This document shows, piece after piece, positions 43,894 through 52,096 of a DNA stretch of 64,000 nucleotides. The notes beneath the pieces were generated by a model. It was not told the origin of the DNA. It searched no databases and saw nothing but the letters and a program-made list of their open reading frames with translations. Every line of letters starts with the position of its first letter. Position 1 is the first letter of the stretch. The DNA is from Halobacteriales archaeon QS_1_69_70 (lineage in GTDB: Archaea; Halobacteriota; Halobacteria; Halobacteriales; Haloarculaceae), in the NCBI GenBank assembly GCA_003021005.1, contig PXRI01000033.1, forward strand, positions 1-64,000, given 5' to 3'. The position numbers and the translations under genes are program-made.

Positions 43894-45216
43894 ATGAACC
43901 GAGCCAGACGACGGATACTGAGCGCTTCGGGCGCACTACTGGTCGCTTCGCTCGCTGGGTGTACCGGCACCGAGGATACGACCCCTGCCGGGACCGAGAC
44001 GCCTACCGAAACCGACACCCAATCACCGACCGAAACGGAGTTGACCGCGGAGCAGCGGCTCGAGCAGCTCGCCGCGGACAACGCTGCCTTCGCGACGGAC
44101 CTGTATCGCCACATCACGGAGGGGACCGAGGACAACATCTTCGTGTCACCGTACAGCATCAGCGTCGCGCTCGCCATGACGTACGCCGGCGCGCGCGGAG
44201 AGACTAAGCGCCAGATGCGCGACACCCTCCACTACACGCTCGGCCAGCAGGTCCACCCGGCGTTCGCTGATCTCCGGTCGGAACTCCAGAGCCGCGAGAC
44301 GACCGAGGGTTCCGGCGAGGACGAGGTCGACGCCTTCCAACTCGCCACGGCCAACGCCCTCTGGGGTCGTGAGGGATACGAGTTCGCGGACGAGTACCTC
44401 GACCTGGTCGAGGAGAATTACGGCGGCGGTCTCCGGCGGGCGGACTTCGCAGGCGACCCGGACGGGGAGCGCTCCCGAATCAACGCATGGGTCGCCGAGC
44501 AGACGGAAGACCGCATCGAGGACCTGCTCCCGCCGAGTTCGATAACGCCGGGGACGGTTCTCGTGTTGACGAACCCGATATATTTCCTGGCCTCGTGGCA
44601 GCAGGAGTTCGACCCCGAGGACACGGAAGACGGTACGTTCACCGCACTTTCCGGTTCCGAGTCGACAGTCCCGATGATGCACCAGGGGCTTCGGACGGAC
44701 TACGCGTCGATCAGCGGGGCCGAAGCGATCGAACTGAAGTACGTCGGCGGCGAGGTTTCGATGGTCCTGATTCTACCGGAGCAGGGGGAGTTCGAAGCGT
44801 TCGAACGTTCGTTAGACGGTGAGACGCTCTTCCGGATCTTCGAGTCCTTAGGCGACGCCTCCGGTGACCTCGCAATGCCCCGCTTCGAGTACGAGACGAG
44901 CCTCCAACTCTCACGGGCGCTATCGAACCTGGGGATGCCGGACGCGTTCTCGAAAAGTGCGGACTTCTCCGGAATGGTTCCGCGCGACGGCTCACTGTGG
45001 ATCGACGACGTCTACCACGATGCGTATGTCAGTGTAGATGAGGAAGGCACCGAAGCCGCGGCGGCGACCGCGGTCACGATGGTTGACTCGGCCCCGCCCA
45101 GGTCCTTCGACCTGACGTTCGACCGGCCCTTCCTCTTCTGTATCCGCGACCGACCGACCGACGCAGCGCTGTTCCTCGGCCGGGTCACCGACGCCGGTTC
45201 GGCGCAACCGGAGTGA
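43894..45216 (+). CDS. Serpin, Tat-exported lipoprotein
   Basis: A 440-residue serine/cysteine protease inhibitor of the serpin family, predicted to sit outside the cell. A twin-arginine signal (MNRARRRILSASGALLVAS) ends in the lipobox LAGC with Cys23, followed by a Thr/Pro linker. The serpin fold is clear: DNIFVSPYSISVALAMTYAG near residue 85 and TNPIYFLASWQQEFDPEDTE near 230. The reactive-centre hinge EEGTEAAAATAV near 388 has the small residues required for inhibitors, and FDRPFLFCIRDRPTDAALFL closes the fold. The scissile bond lies in the TMVDSAPP region; counting from the hinge suggests Ser-Ala, which is uncertain. An archaeal membrane-anchored inhibitor may guard against secreted proteases. 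Confidence 0.93.
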   Translation: MNRARRRILSASGALLVASLAGCTGTEDTTPAGTETPTETDTQSPTETELTAEQRLEQLAADNAAFATDLYRHITEGTEDNIFVSPYSISVALAMTYAGARGETKRQMRDTLHYTLGQQVHPAFADLRSELQSRETTEGSGEDEVDAFQLATANALWGREGYEFADEYLDLVEENYGGGLRRADFAGDPDGERSRINAWVAEQTEDRIEDLLPPSSITPGTVLVLTNPIYFLASWQQEFDPEDTEDGTFTALSGSESTVPMMHQGLRTDYASISGAEAIELKYVGGEVSMVLILPEQGEFEAFERSLDGETLFRIFESLGDASGDLAMPRFEYETSLQLSRALSNLGMPDAFSKSADFSGMVPRDGSLWIDDVYHDAYVSVDEEGTEAAAATAVTMVDSAPPRSFDLTFDRPFLFCIRDRPTDAALFLGRVTDAGSAQPE

Positions 45217-45291
45217 GCCCTCCCGGGTCGCCTCTATTCCCCGGTCGGTGCCCTCCCCACGCTTATGCGGCTCGCAGCCGACTCGGTGGCT

Positions 45292-46735
45292 ATGAACCTC
45301 CACGAGCGGTTCGCGCGGCAGGCGCGCGAACGACCGGAGACACCGGCCATCGTCGACCCGGACGGCACGGACATCACGTATAGTGAACTGCAGCGGCGGG
45401 CGGCCGCCGTGGCGGCATTCCTGGACGGCCGGACCGAAGCTGGCGACCGGGTCGCGGTGCTCATGATGGATAACCCGACGGTCGTCGCCGTCGCGCTCGG
45501 CGCCTGGCGCGCCGGCTGTGCGTTCACGCCGGTCAACTACCGGTTCGGGCCCGACGAGGTGGCCTACGTCCTCGAGGACGTCGACCCCGCGCTCGTGATA
45601 CACGACTCCGTTTTCGCGAGCACGGCGTCGGAAGCCGCCGAGGAAGCAGGGCTCGAGGAGTCTCGACGACGACACGGCCATCGTGATGCACACCTCCGGG
45701 ATGACGGGCGACCCCAAGGGCGTCGTCCAGACCCACCGCAACGTGGGTTCGCAGATCGAGGCCGGCGTCTCGACGTACGACGTGACCGCCGAGGACACGG
45801 CGGTCGTCTCCGTGCCACTGTTCCACGTCGGCGGGTTCCACGGGGCGACCCTGATGGGGCTGTTCACCGGTGGGTCGGTCGTCATCCACCCCGCCTGGGG
45901 CCCCGCCGAGTGGGCGCGACTCTTGGAGGAAACCGGAGCGACCGTCTCCGGGCTGGTGCCGGCGATGATGATCGACGTCCTGGGGACCGAGACCGCCCGG
46001 GACTACGACACGTCCTCGCTCCGGATGTGCTTCTACGGGGGCAGCCCCGCGGCCGAATCGACGCTCGACGAGTTCGAGTCAGCCTTCGAGGTGGACGAGC
46101 TGCTCAACTACTACGGCCAGACGGAGGCCGCCGGGCTGACGGTCGCCGGCACTCCCGGAACGCCGAAGACTGAGGGTGCGCTCGGGCGGCCGGTACCGAC
46201 CGTCGAGGCGCGGGTCGTCGACCCCGACGCGGGGACGGATGTCGCCGAGGGCGAGGACGGGGAGCTCTGGCTACGTGGCGACAGCGTCACCCCGCGGTAC
46301 TGGGAGCGTCCCGAACGGACCGAGGCGGCCTTCGAGGAGCCGGAAGAGGGGAGCAGACGATGGTTCCGGACGGGAGACGTCGTCCGACGGACGGACGGAG
46401 TGCTCTACTTCGTCGACCGACTCGACGACATCGTGCTCTCCGGGGGCGAGAAGGTCGCGCCGTCCCGGGTCGAGGGCGTCCTCGCGGAGATGGACGGCGT
46501 CGAGGCGGCGGCCATCTTCGGGACGCCGCACGACCGACTCGGCGAGGCTGTCACAGCGGCAGTCATCGGCGAGGAGACGCTCTCGGCCGAGACGGTACGG
46601 GCCTTCTGTGACGACCACTCCGGGCTGGCGGGCTACGAGAATCCCCGCCGGGTCGAGTTCGTCGACTCCTTCCCGCGGACCGGCAGCCAGAAGGTGGACA
46701 AGGCGGCGCTGGCCGAGGACCTCGTGTGGGGCTGA
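45292..46735 (+). pseudogene. AMP-dependent acyl-CoA ligase broken by internal deletion and frameshift
   Basis: The first frame from ATG 45292 (MNLHERFARQARERPETPAI) runs to about 45658 and ends with SEAAEEAGLEE. The second frame continues from about 45662 with LDDDTAIVMHTSGMTGDPKG, the ATP-binding A3 motif, and proceeds to YYGQTEAAG, FRTGDVVRRTDG, LDDIVLSGGEKVAPS and SGSQKVDKAALA-like end residues. Only about 130 residues precede the A3 motif, where relatives have about 160 or more, so some 30-40 residues are missing at the junction as well as the frame. It cannot make a full enzyme as written. Either it is a pseudogene or the assembly lost a segment. Confidence 0.82.
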
Positions 46736-46846
46736 CAGGCGGTGCGGGGCCGCTCTTCCGGACGCACTGCACCGCGCTCCCGCTGGACGCGCCCGGACGA
46801 TTCACTCGGTCACGGGACGTCTGGTCCCGTTCCCGTATGTAAACCT

Positions 46847-47575
46847 TCACCCGATGCGGGTCCCCGGCTCGCCGCCCTCGAGGAACGCTTCTAACCCATC
46901 GAGGTCGAACACGTACGCCGGAGCCTCGAGACCGAGCAGCGCCCGGACCTTCCCGGCCATCCCGCCGCTGACGTCGGTCGCGTCGCTCCCGTCGAGAGTG
47001 TCGGCGACCGCCTCGAAGGAGTCAATGCGGTCGACCACCGCGCCGCTCCCGTCGTAGACGCCCTCGACCGCCGAACAGACGCCGACCCGGTCGGCATCGA
47101 GCCCTTCGGCCAGGTGGACGACGAGTTCGTCGCCCGAGAGGACGGTGGTGCCCCGGTCGGCGTGGACGACCCCGTCGCCGTGGAGCACGGGGACGAACCC
47201 CTCCGAGAGCATCGCACGGACCCCGCCGGTGGGGAGCGTGAGGGTCGCCTCCGCGTCCCGGCGGGCGACCGACAACGGGTGTACCGGGAGCGCGGCCACG
47301 CCCGCCTCGACGAGGATCTCGATCACCACCGCGTTGAGCCGCGTCATGGCGCCGTGGATGTCACGGATGGCGGCGGCGTCGTGGGTGCCCTCGGTGGTCG
47401 TGACGCCGTGGCGGTCGGCGTGGTGGTGCCCGAAGCTTCCGCCCCCGTGGACCACGGCGAGGTCCTCCTGGTCGGCCAGCGCCGCGGCGGCCGTCCGCAG
47501 CGCCTCGTCGTCGACCGTCTCCGGGACGTCCTTCTCGGTGATGACGCTCCCGCCGAGTTTCAGGACGGTCGTCAT
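46847..47575 (-). CDS. ipk: Isopentenyl phosphate kinase
   Basis: A 242-residue amino-acid-kinase-fold enzyme that phosphorylates isopentenyl phosphate to isopentenyl diphosphate in the archaeal mevalonate pathway. The N-terminal KLGGSVITEKD holds the phosphate-binding Lys, and HGGGSFGHHHADRHG near residue 45 contains the glycine loop and the histidine that recognises the isopentenyl phosphate. VLHGDGVVHADRGTTVLSGD and DVSGGMAGKVRALLGL are further kinase segments. ATG 47575 overlaps the mvk stop by four bases (ATGA). Product feeds idsA. Confidence 0.94.
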   Translation of the reverse strand: MTTVLKLGGSVITEKDVPETVDDEALRTAAAALADQEDLAVVHGGGSFGHHHADRHGVTTTEGTHDAAAIRDIHGAMTRLNAVVIEILVEAGVAALPVHPLSVARRDAEATLTLPTGGVRAMLSEGFVPVLHGDGVVHADRGTTVLSGDELVVHLAEGLDADRVGVCSAVEGVYDGSGAVVDRIDSFEAVADTLDGSDATDVSGGMAGKVRALLGLEAPAYVFDLDGLEAFLEGGEPGTRIG

Positions 47576-48561
47576 TCCTCCACCCGGACGCCCTCCGTGT
47601 CCAGTTCGGCGCGGAACGCGTCTTCGCAGCCGGGCGTGTACTCCAGGGCGGTCCTGGACTGTTCGGTCCGGTCGAGCGCGACGACACAGCCGCCCCCGCC
47701 AGCGCCGGTCAGCTTCGCGCCGAGGGCGTCGGCGTCCCTCGCGGCCCACACCATCGCGTCGAGCGACCGGGCCGAGACGCCGAGGGCCGACAGGAGGCCG
47801 TGGTTGAAGTCCATGAGCCGACCCACCTCCTCGACGTCGCCCCCCTCGAGTGCCTGCTCGCCGCGGCGGACGACGTCTCCGATGGCGGCGATGGTGTCGG
47901 CGGCGAAGTCGTAGGCGTCCTTGCGCGAACGGACGCCCGCGACGAGGGCGCCGGTGTCGCCGCTGCCGCCGTCGTACCCCACGACGAACGGCAGGTTAGG
48001 GACGTCGGCGAGCCGTCGGCAGTCCTCGCCCTGAACGCGGACGGCGCCGCCCACCGCCGAGCAGAAGGTGTCGGCGCGGGAGGCCTCGCCGCCCTGGACG
48101 TCGTGCTCGACGCGGTAGGCCCGGTCGGCCACCGCCTCGGGCTCGATCGGGGCGCCGAGTTCCCGCGTCGCGGCGTCGATGGCCGCGACCACGACGGCGG
48201 CCGAGGACCCGAGCCCGGCGCCGAGCGGGATCTCGCTCTCGATGGTGACGTCGAACCCCGCCCCGGGTGTGCCGGCGGCCTCGCGGGCCTGCTCGATGGC
48301 GCCCTCCACGTACCCCATCGCGGCGTCGACGAGCGCGGCGGGCACGTCGACGTCGGGCCGGTCGTCGGCGTCGCCACCCCACGTGACGGCAAAGCCATCG
48401 AGGGTGAGTTCCTGGGCCTCGACGCGGACCCGCTCGTCGCTCCGCGCCGCGACGGTCACCCGCGCGCGGCGCTCGATGGCACACGGGACGGCGGGCTCGC
48501 CGTAGACGACGGCGTGCTCCCCGAAGAGGTACACCTTCCCCGGGGCGCTCGACGTGGTCAT
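47572..48561 (-). CDS. mvk: Mevalonate kinase
   Basis: A 329-residue GHMP-family kinase making mevalonate 5-phosphate. The N-terminal motif is SAPGKVYLFGEHAVVYGEPA, the ATP-binding loop PLGAGLGSSAAVVVAA lies near residue 110, and the third motif KLTGAGGGGCVVAL near 285. SRADTFCSAVGG is a substrate-side signature. ATG 48561 is supported by the family start MTTSSAPGKVYLFGE. It heads the mvk-ipk message. In many archaea this gene follows rpsB directly; here the AT-rich island and a Nudix gene lie between. Confidence 0.95.
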   Translation of the reverse strand: MTTSSAPGKVYLFGEHAVVYGEPAVPCAIERRARVTVAARSDERVRVEAQELTLDGFAVTWGGDADDRPDVDVPAALVDAAMGYVEGAIEQAREAAGTPGAGFDVTIESEIPLGAGLGSSAAVVVAAIDAATRELGAPIEPEAVADRAYRVEHDVQGGEASRADTFCSAVGGAVRVQGEDCRRLADVPNLPFVVGYDGGSGDTGALVAGVRSRKDAYDFAADTIAAIGDVVRRGEQALEGGDVEEVGRLMDFNHGLLSALGVSARSLDAMVWAARDADALGAKLTGAGGGGCVVALDRTEQSRTALEYTPGCEDAFRAELDTEGVRVEE

Positions 48562-48981
48562 ACCGACGCGTGAGCGCGCCCGGTGAAAAGCGTATCCGAC
48601 GCGCCTCTTCTGGAGGCCGGCTCCCGTGGGCCTCGGTGGCAATAACGCCCAAGCCGCTGGGGACCCCACCGCGGGTGTGACCGTCGGTACGTCTGCGCGA
48701 TCGTAGCCAACCTTGCGGGTAGCACGGGACAGTCGACCAGTGTTCCCGAGGCGTGGAGTGCAAGCCGCGGGGCCGCGACGCCCTCATAGAGGCCTTCGAC
48801 TCCTTTGGTGTCACTGATGGCACTAAAATCCGGGTCCGGACCTCCTCGTCATGTACGCGGCCGATAACGGAGGGATCTACCCGATGAAATTCGGCTGCCA
48901 GGGAGTCCTCATTCGAGGTATCAGTTCGAAGGTCGGGTAGGCCGTCGGTACATTGAAGCGGCCACAATTAGTTATAAATGT
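48562..48981. other. Boundary region between mvk and the AT-rich island
   Basis: 420 bases without a supported gene. A/T-rich tgaaaagcgt near 48584 may be the mvk promoter on the minus strand. The 18-base taacgcccaagccgctgg at about 48644-48661 recurs with one change near 50755 on the other side of the island. To the right, GC falls toward the AT-rich genes. A TATA-like gttataaat at 48971-48979 lies only a few bases before ATG 48982, which is too close for a normal promoter of that start. Confidence 0.5.
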
Positions 48982-49734
48982 ATGACAACGGTTGGCATTG
49001 GGGTTTTTATAACTGACGATTTGTACTACTATGGGAAGAATGAATACTCCGACGGATGGCGAGCTCGCGACCGGGCTGCTACGTGTATAGAGGGTGAAGT
49101 CAATCGATCACAACACACACCAGATGTATATTTGTCAGAGGATCGGCCTGATCCGAATCGTGAATCTACGAACGAAAGTTGGAGTCGGGCCTGCCCGTGT
49201 TTCACGAAATATACGTGCGATTTCAACAACGTCCTTGATTACTTTACTCAATGGGTATATAATTGCGATATATATGTGAAGTCTGATGCTAATGTTTTGA
49301 TTACAAACACATCTAACCTTAACGGGGGATTAGCCCATGGTGGAACAGATGCTAATAAAGGATTTGCACAGACCGGCCAAAGCGTTTGTGACTTACCGGC
49401 TTCGTATGAGCGCTGGGGTGATAATGACGCACACAATGCGATGCATACTGTCTTCGAAGAGGTCGGACATAATTTAATGAAGGGATCTGACGATGCTGAC
49501 GAGGATGAAGACGGGGCTGGAATCTATCAGCATGATGCCGGAGCAATTCTTGAACACGAAGGAGATGGGTCCACTGATCCCGCTGGTACCACGGGGATGG
49601 GAATAAACAATAATGAGACAGAGTTCACCCAAAACGAGGTAAACAATGACTGTAATAACACGTATAACACGGATGGAAATATTTACTGGGAGATGAAATG
49701 GTCAGATTGCTGTGAATCATATTGGGGTGTTTGA
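48982..49734 (+). CDS. Metzincin-like protein with altered zinc motif, AT-rich
   Basis: A 250-residue protein resembling haloarchaeal secreted metallopeptidase-like proteins by its start (VGIGVFITDDLYYYGKNEYS) and by MHTVFEEVGHNLMKG at residues 154-168. Metzincins carry HExxH; here positions 159-163 read EEVGH, so the first zinc-binding His is replaced by Glu while Glu160 and His163 remain. It contains several cysteines (CPCF, CDFN, NCDIY, CNNTY, CCESY), possibly disulfide-bonded outside the cell. No signal peptide precedes it, and a TATA-like box lies too close to the ATG, so the 5' end may be truncated or the start misplaced. AT-rich codons contrast strongly with mvk. It leads a three-gene unit. 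Confidence 0.6.
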   Translation: MTTVGIGVFITDDLYYYGKNEYSDGWRARDRAATCIEGEVNRSQHTPDVYLSEDRPDPNRESTNESWSRACPCFTKYTCDFNNVLDYFTQWVYNCDIYVKSDANVLITNTSNLNGGLAHGGTDANKGFAQTGQSVCDLPASYERWGDNDAHNAMHTVFEEVGHNLMKGSDDADEDEDGAGIYQHDAGAILEHEGDGSTDPAGTTGMGINNNETEFTQNEVNNDCNNTYNTDGNIYWEMKWSDCCESYWGV

Positions 49735-49736
49735 AT

Positions 49737-50216
49737 ATGAGAAGACGCACATTGATGAGGGCTACCAGCCAGACGACGGCTGTAATTTTCTTTACGAATT
49801 CTACGAAGGCCGATAGCCCTCAAAATCAAAACAGGCCGGAAAATACGAACAAATCTCATGATGATCCCTCGCATAAGGAACAAAAGAAAGACGTGAAGAT
49901 TGTGAACAATAGTCAGGAAGAACATGAAATCGAAATTATTGTGACTAAGCAACACTCGCCGAATCACCGGAAAGATAGTCATAAGATGACTCTCGGGGGA
50001 CGCAACGAACCTAACGGACCCTCAAACCCTAATAGAGCAAGGATCGATCGACTGGATTTCAGTGGTGGTAAAACACATAAGGTATCCATTCTTACCGATG
50101 GAGAGCATCAGGATAGCAGTTTTGTCGTAACCGATTCCGAAGGAATGGGACCGTACGTTTCTGTACACGTGATAATAAACCAGTTTGATGAAACTAGCGT
50201 CAATACGGTAGCATGA
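49737..50216 (+). CDS. Secreted protein with Tat-like start, AT-rich, unknown
   Basis: A 159-residue protein. The start MRRRTLMRATSQTTAVIFFT looks like a twin-arginine signal with a weak hydrophobic stretch. The next part is hydrophilic and low-complexity (QNQNRPENTNKSHDDPSHKE). A small beta-rich domain follows (VKIVNNSQEEHEIEIIVTKQ, THKVSILTDGEHQDSSFVVT, PYVSVHVIINQFDE). It begins 2 bases after the upstream stop and overlaps the next gene by four bases, so all three are translated together. The beta pattern resembles that of the downstream lipoprotein, suggesting related folds. I know no family for it. Confidence 0.6.
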   Translation: MRRRTLMRATSQTTAVIFFTNSTKADSPQNQNRPENTNKSHDDPSHKEQKKDVKIVNNSQEEHEIEIIVTKQHSPNHRKDSHKMTLGGRNEPNGPSNPNRARIDRLDFSGGKTHKVSILTDGEHQDSSFVVTDSEGMGPYVSVHVIINQFDETSVNTVA

Positions 50217-50638
50217 AGCGAAATTTGCTCCTCGTCGGAATGCTGATGATTTTGGCCGTGAGTGCTGGCTGTTCTAATTATACCCCGGCGGAGTCCGCAA
50301 CCCCGACGGAGTCCACGGCCCCGGCGGAGTCCGCAACTCCGACGGCGTCCGCGAGCCCGACCGAGTCGCCGCCACAACTCAAAATCAGAACCGACTCCAC
50401 ACACAATGTTGCCGTGACGATCTCGGAGAATCCGGACAACGGCTCCGAACTGGTCAATGAGACATTTACCGTTCGACCTGGAGAAACACTCCAGTTTGAT
50501 GAAACCCTCGCAGAAACTGCCAGGTACGACGTATCAGTCCGTGTTGAGAGCGGAGATTCGTGGAACCGGACGGTCGCGCCGGGGAACAAATACGTCGTTA
50601 GAATCAACGCCGATGGAGAAATACAGGTGGCCCTATGA
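50213..50638 (+). CDS. Lipoprotein with Ser/Thr/Pro repeat linker, unknown
   Basis: A 141-residue lipoprotein. The signal [20 protein letters not shown] places the lipidated cysteine at residue 20. A repetitive linker follows ([20 protein letters not shown]). From residue 55 there is one beta-sandwich-like domain: [40 protein letters not shown] and [20 protein letters not shown]. Domains of this form (charged residues between strands with N-terminal NVxVxI) also occur in the preceding protein. ATG overlaps the upstream stop (ATGA). Anchored outside the membrane, it may hold or regulate the two upstream products; that is inference. Confidence 0.68.
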   Translation: MKRNLLLVGMLMILAVSAGCSNYTPAESATPTESTAPAESATPTASASPTESPPQLKIRTDSTHNVAVTISENPDNGSELVNETFTVRPGETLQFDETLAETARYDVSVRVESGDSWNRTVAPGNKYVVRINADGEIQVAL

Positions 50639-50788
50639 CTGGAACGCCGGTAGTTCCGTGGTTGGCAAATACATGGTTAGTTTCCGATAGTGACCGATGT
50701 CGCGGCTATCATCTAGGTCACCCCCCCGACCCGACCAGTCCTCTCTTCCGGAAGTAACGCCCAAGCCACTGGCGGCCGGACTCCCGAT

Positions 50789-51313
50789 GTGTCCAAGGAG
50801 TTGTTCCGGCACGTGAACGCTCTCGTATCGGACTTCGCCGCCAAATACGGCGATGTGGACCTGGTCGGTCGGCGCATCGACTGTGAGCCCGAGGAGTGCG
50901 ACGCCCTGCTCGAAAGTTACGAGCGGTTCGGCGTCGTCGGCGGCGCCGGCGTTCACCTTCGAGACGACGAACGCCTCCTCCTTGCGCGCTACGAGGGCGC
51001 AGACGGGTGGGTCGACCCCGGTGACGGCCGCCGGCCGGGCGAATCCTTTCGGGAGTGTGCGGTCCGCGGAATCCGACAGGCGGCCGGCATCGACGTCGAA
51101 CTCCACGGTCTCGCACGGATCCACCTGCTCTACTTCGACGACTGGACCGACCGGGACCCGGCGCCGAACCCCTACGTCGCCTTCGAGGGTCGGCCCGGCG
51201 AGGGCGCCGACGACGTCCGGCCGGGGGAGGGAGTCGCCGGATTGCAGTGGAGCGAGTCCACCCCGGACGACCTGCTGTACGACGAACTCGCGGAGCTGTC
51301 GCTGCGGGAGTAG
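50789..51313 (+). CDS. Nudix-domain protein with degenerate Nudix box
   Basis: A 174-residue protein with a Nudix fold: [20 protein letters not shown], then [20 protein letters not shown] and [13 protein letters not shown]. The consensus box needs REUxEE; here the aligned residues read RGIRQA, so the catalytic glutamates are missing and hydrolase activity is doubtful. It may bind a nucleotide without cleaving it. The start is GTG 50789; an ATG two bases earlier is in another frame. It lies head-on to rpsB with 22 bases between stop codons. Its codon use matches the GC-rich core rather than the AT-rich genes before it. Confidence 0.8.
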   Translation: MSKELFRHVNALVSDFAAKYGDVDLVGRRIDCEPEECDALLESYERFGVVGGAGVHLRDDERLLLARYEGADGWVDPGDGRRPGESFRECAVRGIRQAAGIDVELHGLARIHLLYFDDWTDRDPAPNPYVAFEGRPGEGADDVRPGEGVAGLQWSESTPDDLLYDELAELSLRE

Positions 51314-51335
51314 AGGGAAAGAGGACGAAGACCCC

Positions 51336-52096
51336 CTACAGCTCGGTCTCGAAGTCCTCGAGGGCGTAGCCGGGCTCGGCACCGCGGCGGTCCAGCGTCT
51401 CGTTCGCGAGCAGCCAGTAGACGACGCTGAGTGCCCGCCGACCCTTGTTGTTCGTCGGGACGACGAGGTCGACGTTCGACGTCGTGTTGTTCGAGTCGCA
51501 CATCGCGATGACGGGGATGCCGACCGTGATGCCGGGTTCGTCAGCGTCCCCGGAATGAACCGGCCGGTGCGGGCGCGTGCGCCGACCACGTCGGCGAACT
51601 TCTCCGCCGGGAACCGCCCGTACTGCCGGCTCGACGCGACGAGGAGCTGTTCGGGCTGGTAGTTCGCCAGGAACGACGCCGCAGTGCGGATACGCTCATC
51701 GGTCGTCGAGACGTCCAGCACGTACAGGCCGTCGGTCCGGACCCGATGGATGAACCGCTCCATCGACTTCGTCTTCTGCTGGGTCCCGATGTGGACGCCG
51801 GCGGCGAGGTAATCCTCGACCGGGATGAGTAGGTCGGCCTCGTCGTCCGGCATGACGTCCTCGTCCAACACCGGTTCGTCGTCGGTCGCGCCGGCGTCGG
51901 CCGCCTCGGCCGCGTCGTCCGTCTCGGCCGCCCCGGTCGCCCCGTCGGCGGCCGCGTCGGCGGGCTGTTCCTCGTCGGTTGGGTCGGCCCCGGCGGCTGT
52001 GTTCGCTTCGGCGACGTCGTCGTCGAACTCCCCGTCGAGTTCGTCGAGTTCCTCGTCGAGTTCGCCGGCGTCGAGCCCCTCTTCGTTGTCGCTCAT
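51336..52096 (-). pseudogene. rps2: Ribosomal protein S2, reading frame broken by an internal deletion
   Basis: The N-terminal acidic extension (first ~85 residues, rich in Ala/Asp/Glu) and the S2 core [20 protein letters not shown] up to [11 protein letters not shown] are normal from ATG 52096. At about 51530-51534 the sequence jumps to [20 protein letters not shown] in another frame, continuing to [15 protein letters not shown] and a stop at 51336. The expected segment between (roughly 26 residues including the conserved VTDPIGDxQAVKEA) is absent, and the remaining length is not a multiple of three. S2 is essential, so either the assembly has lost about 79 bases or another copy exists. The gene follows eno with a four-base overlap. 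Confidence 0.85.

Noticed and set aside
48982-50638. Halocin (archaeal bacteriocin) operon
   Set aside because: The first product lacks a signal peptide and the known halocin cysteine arrangement; the evidence supports only a generic secreted-protein operon.
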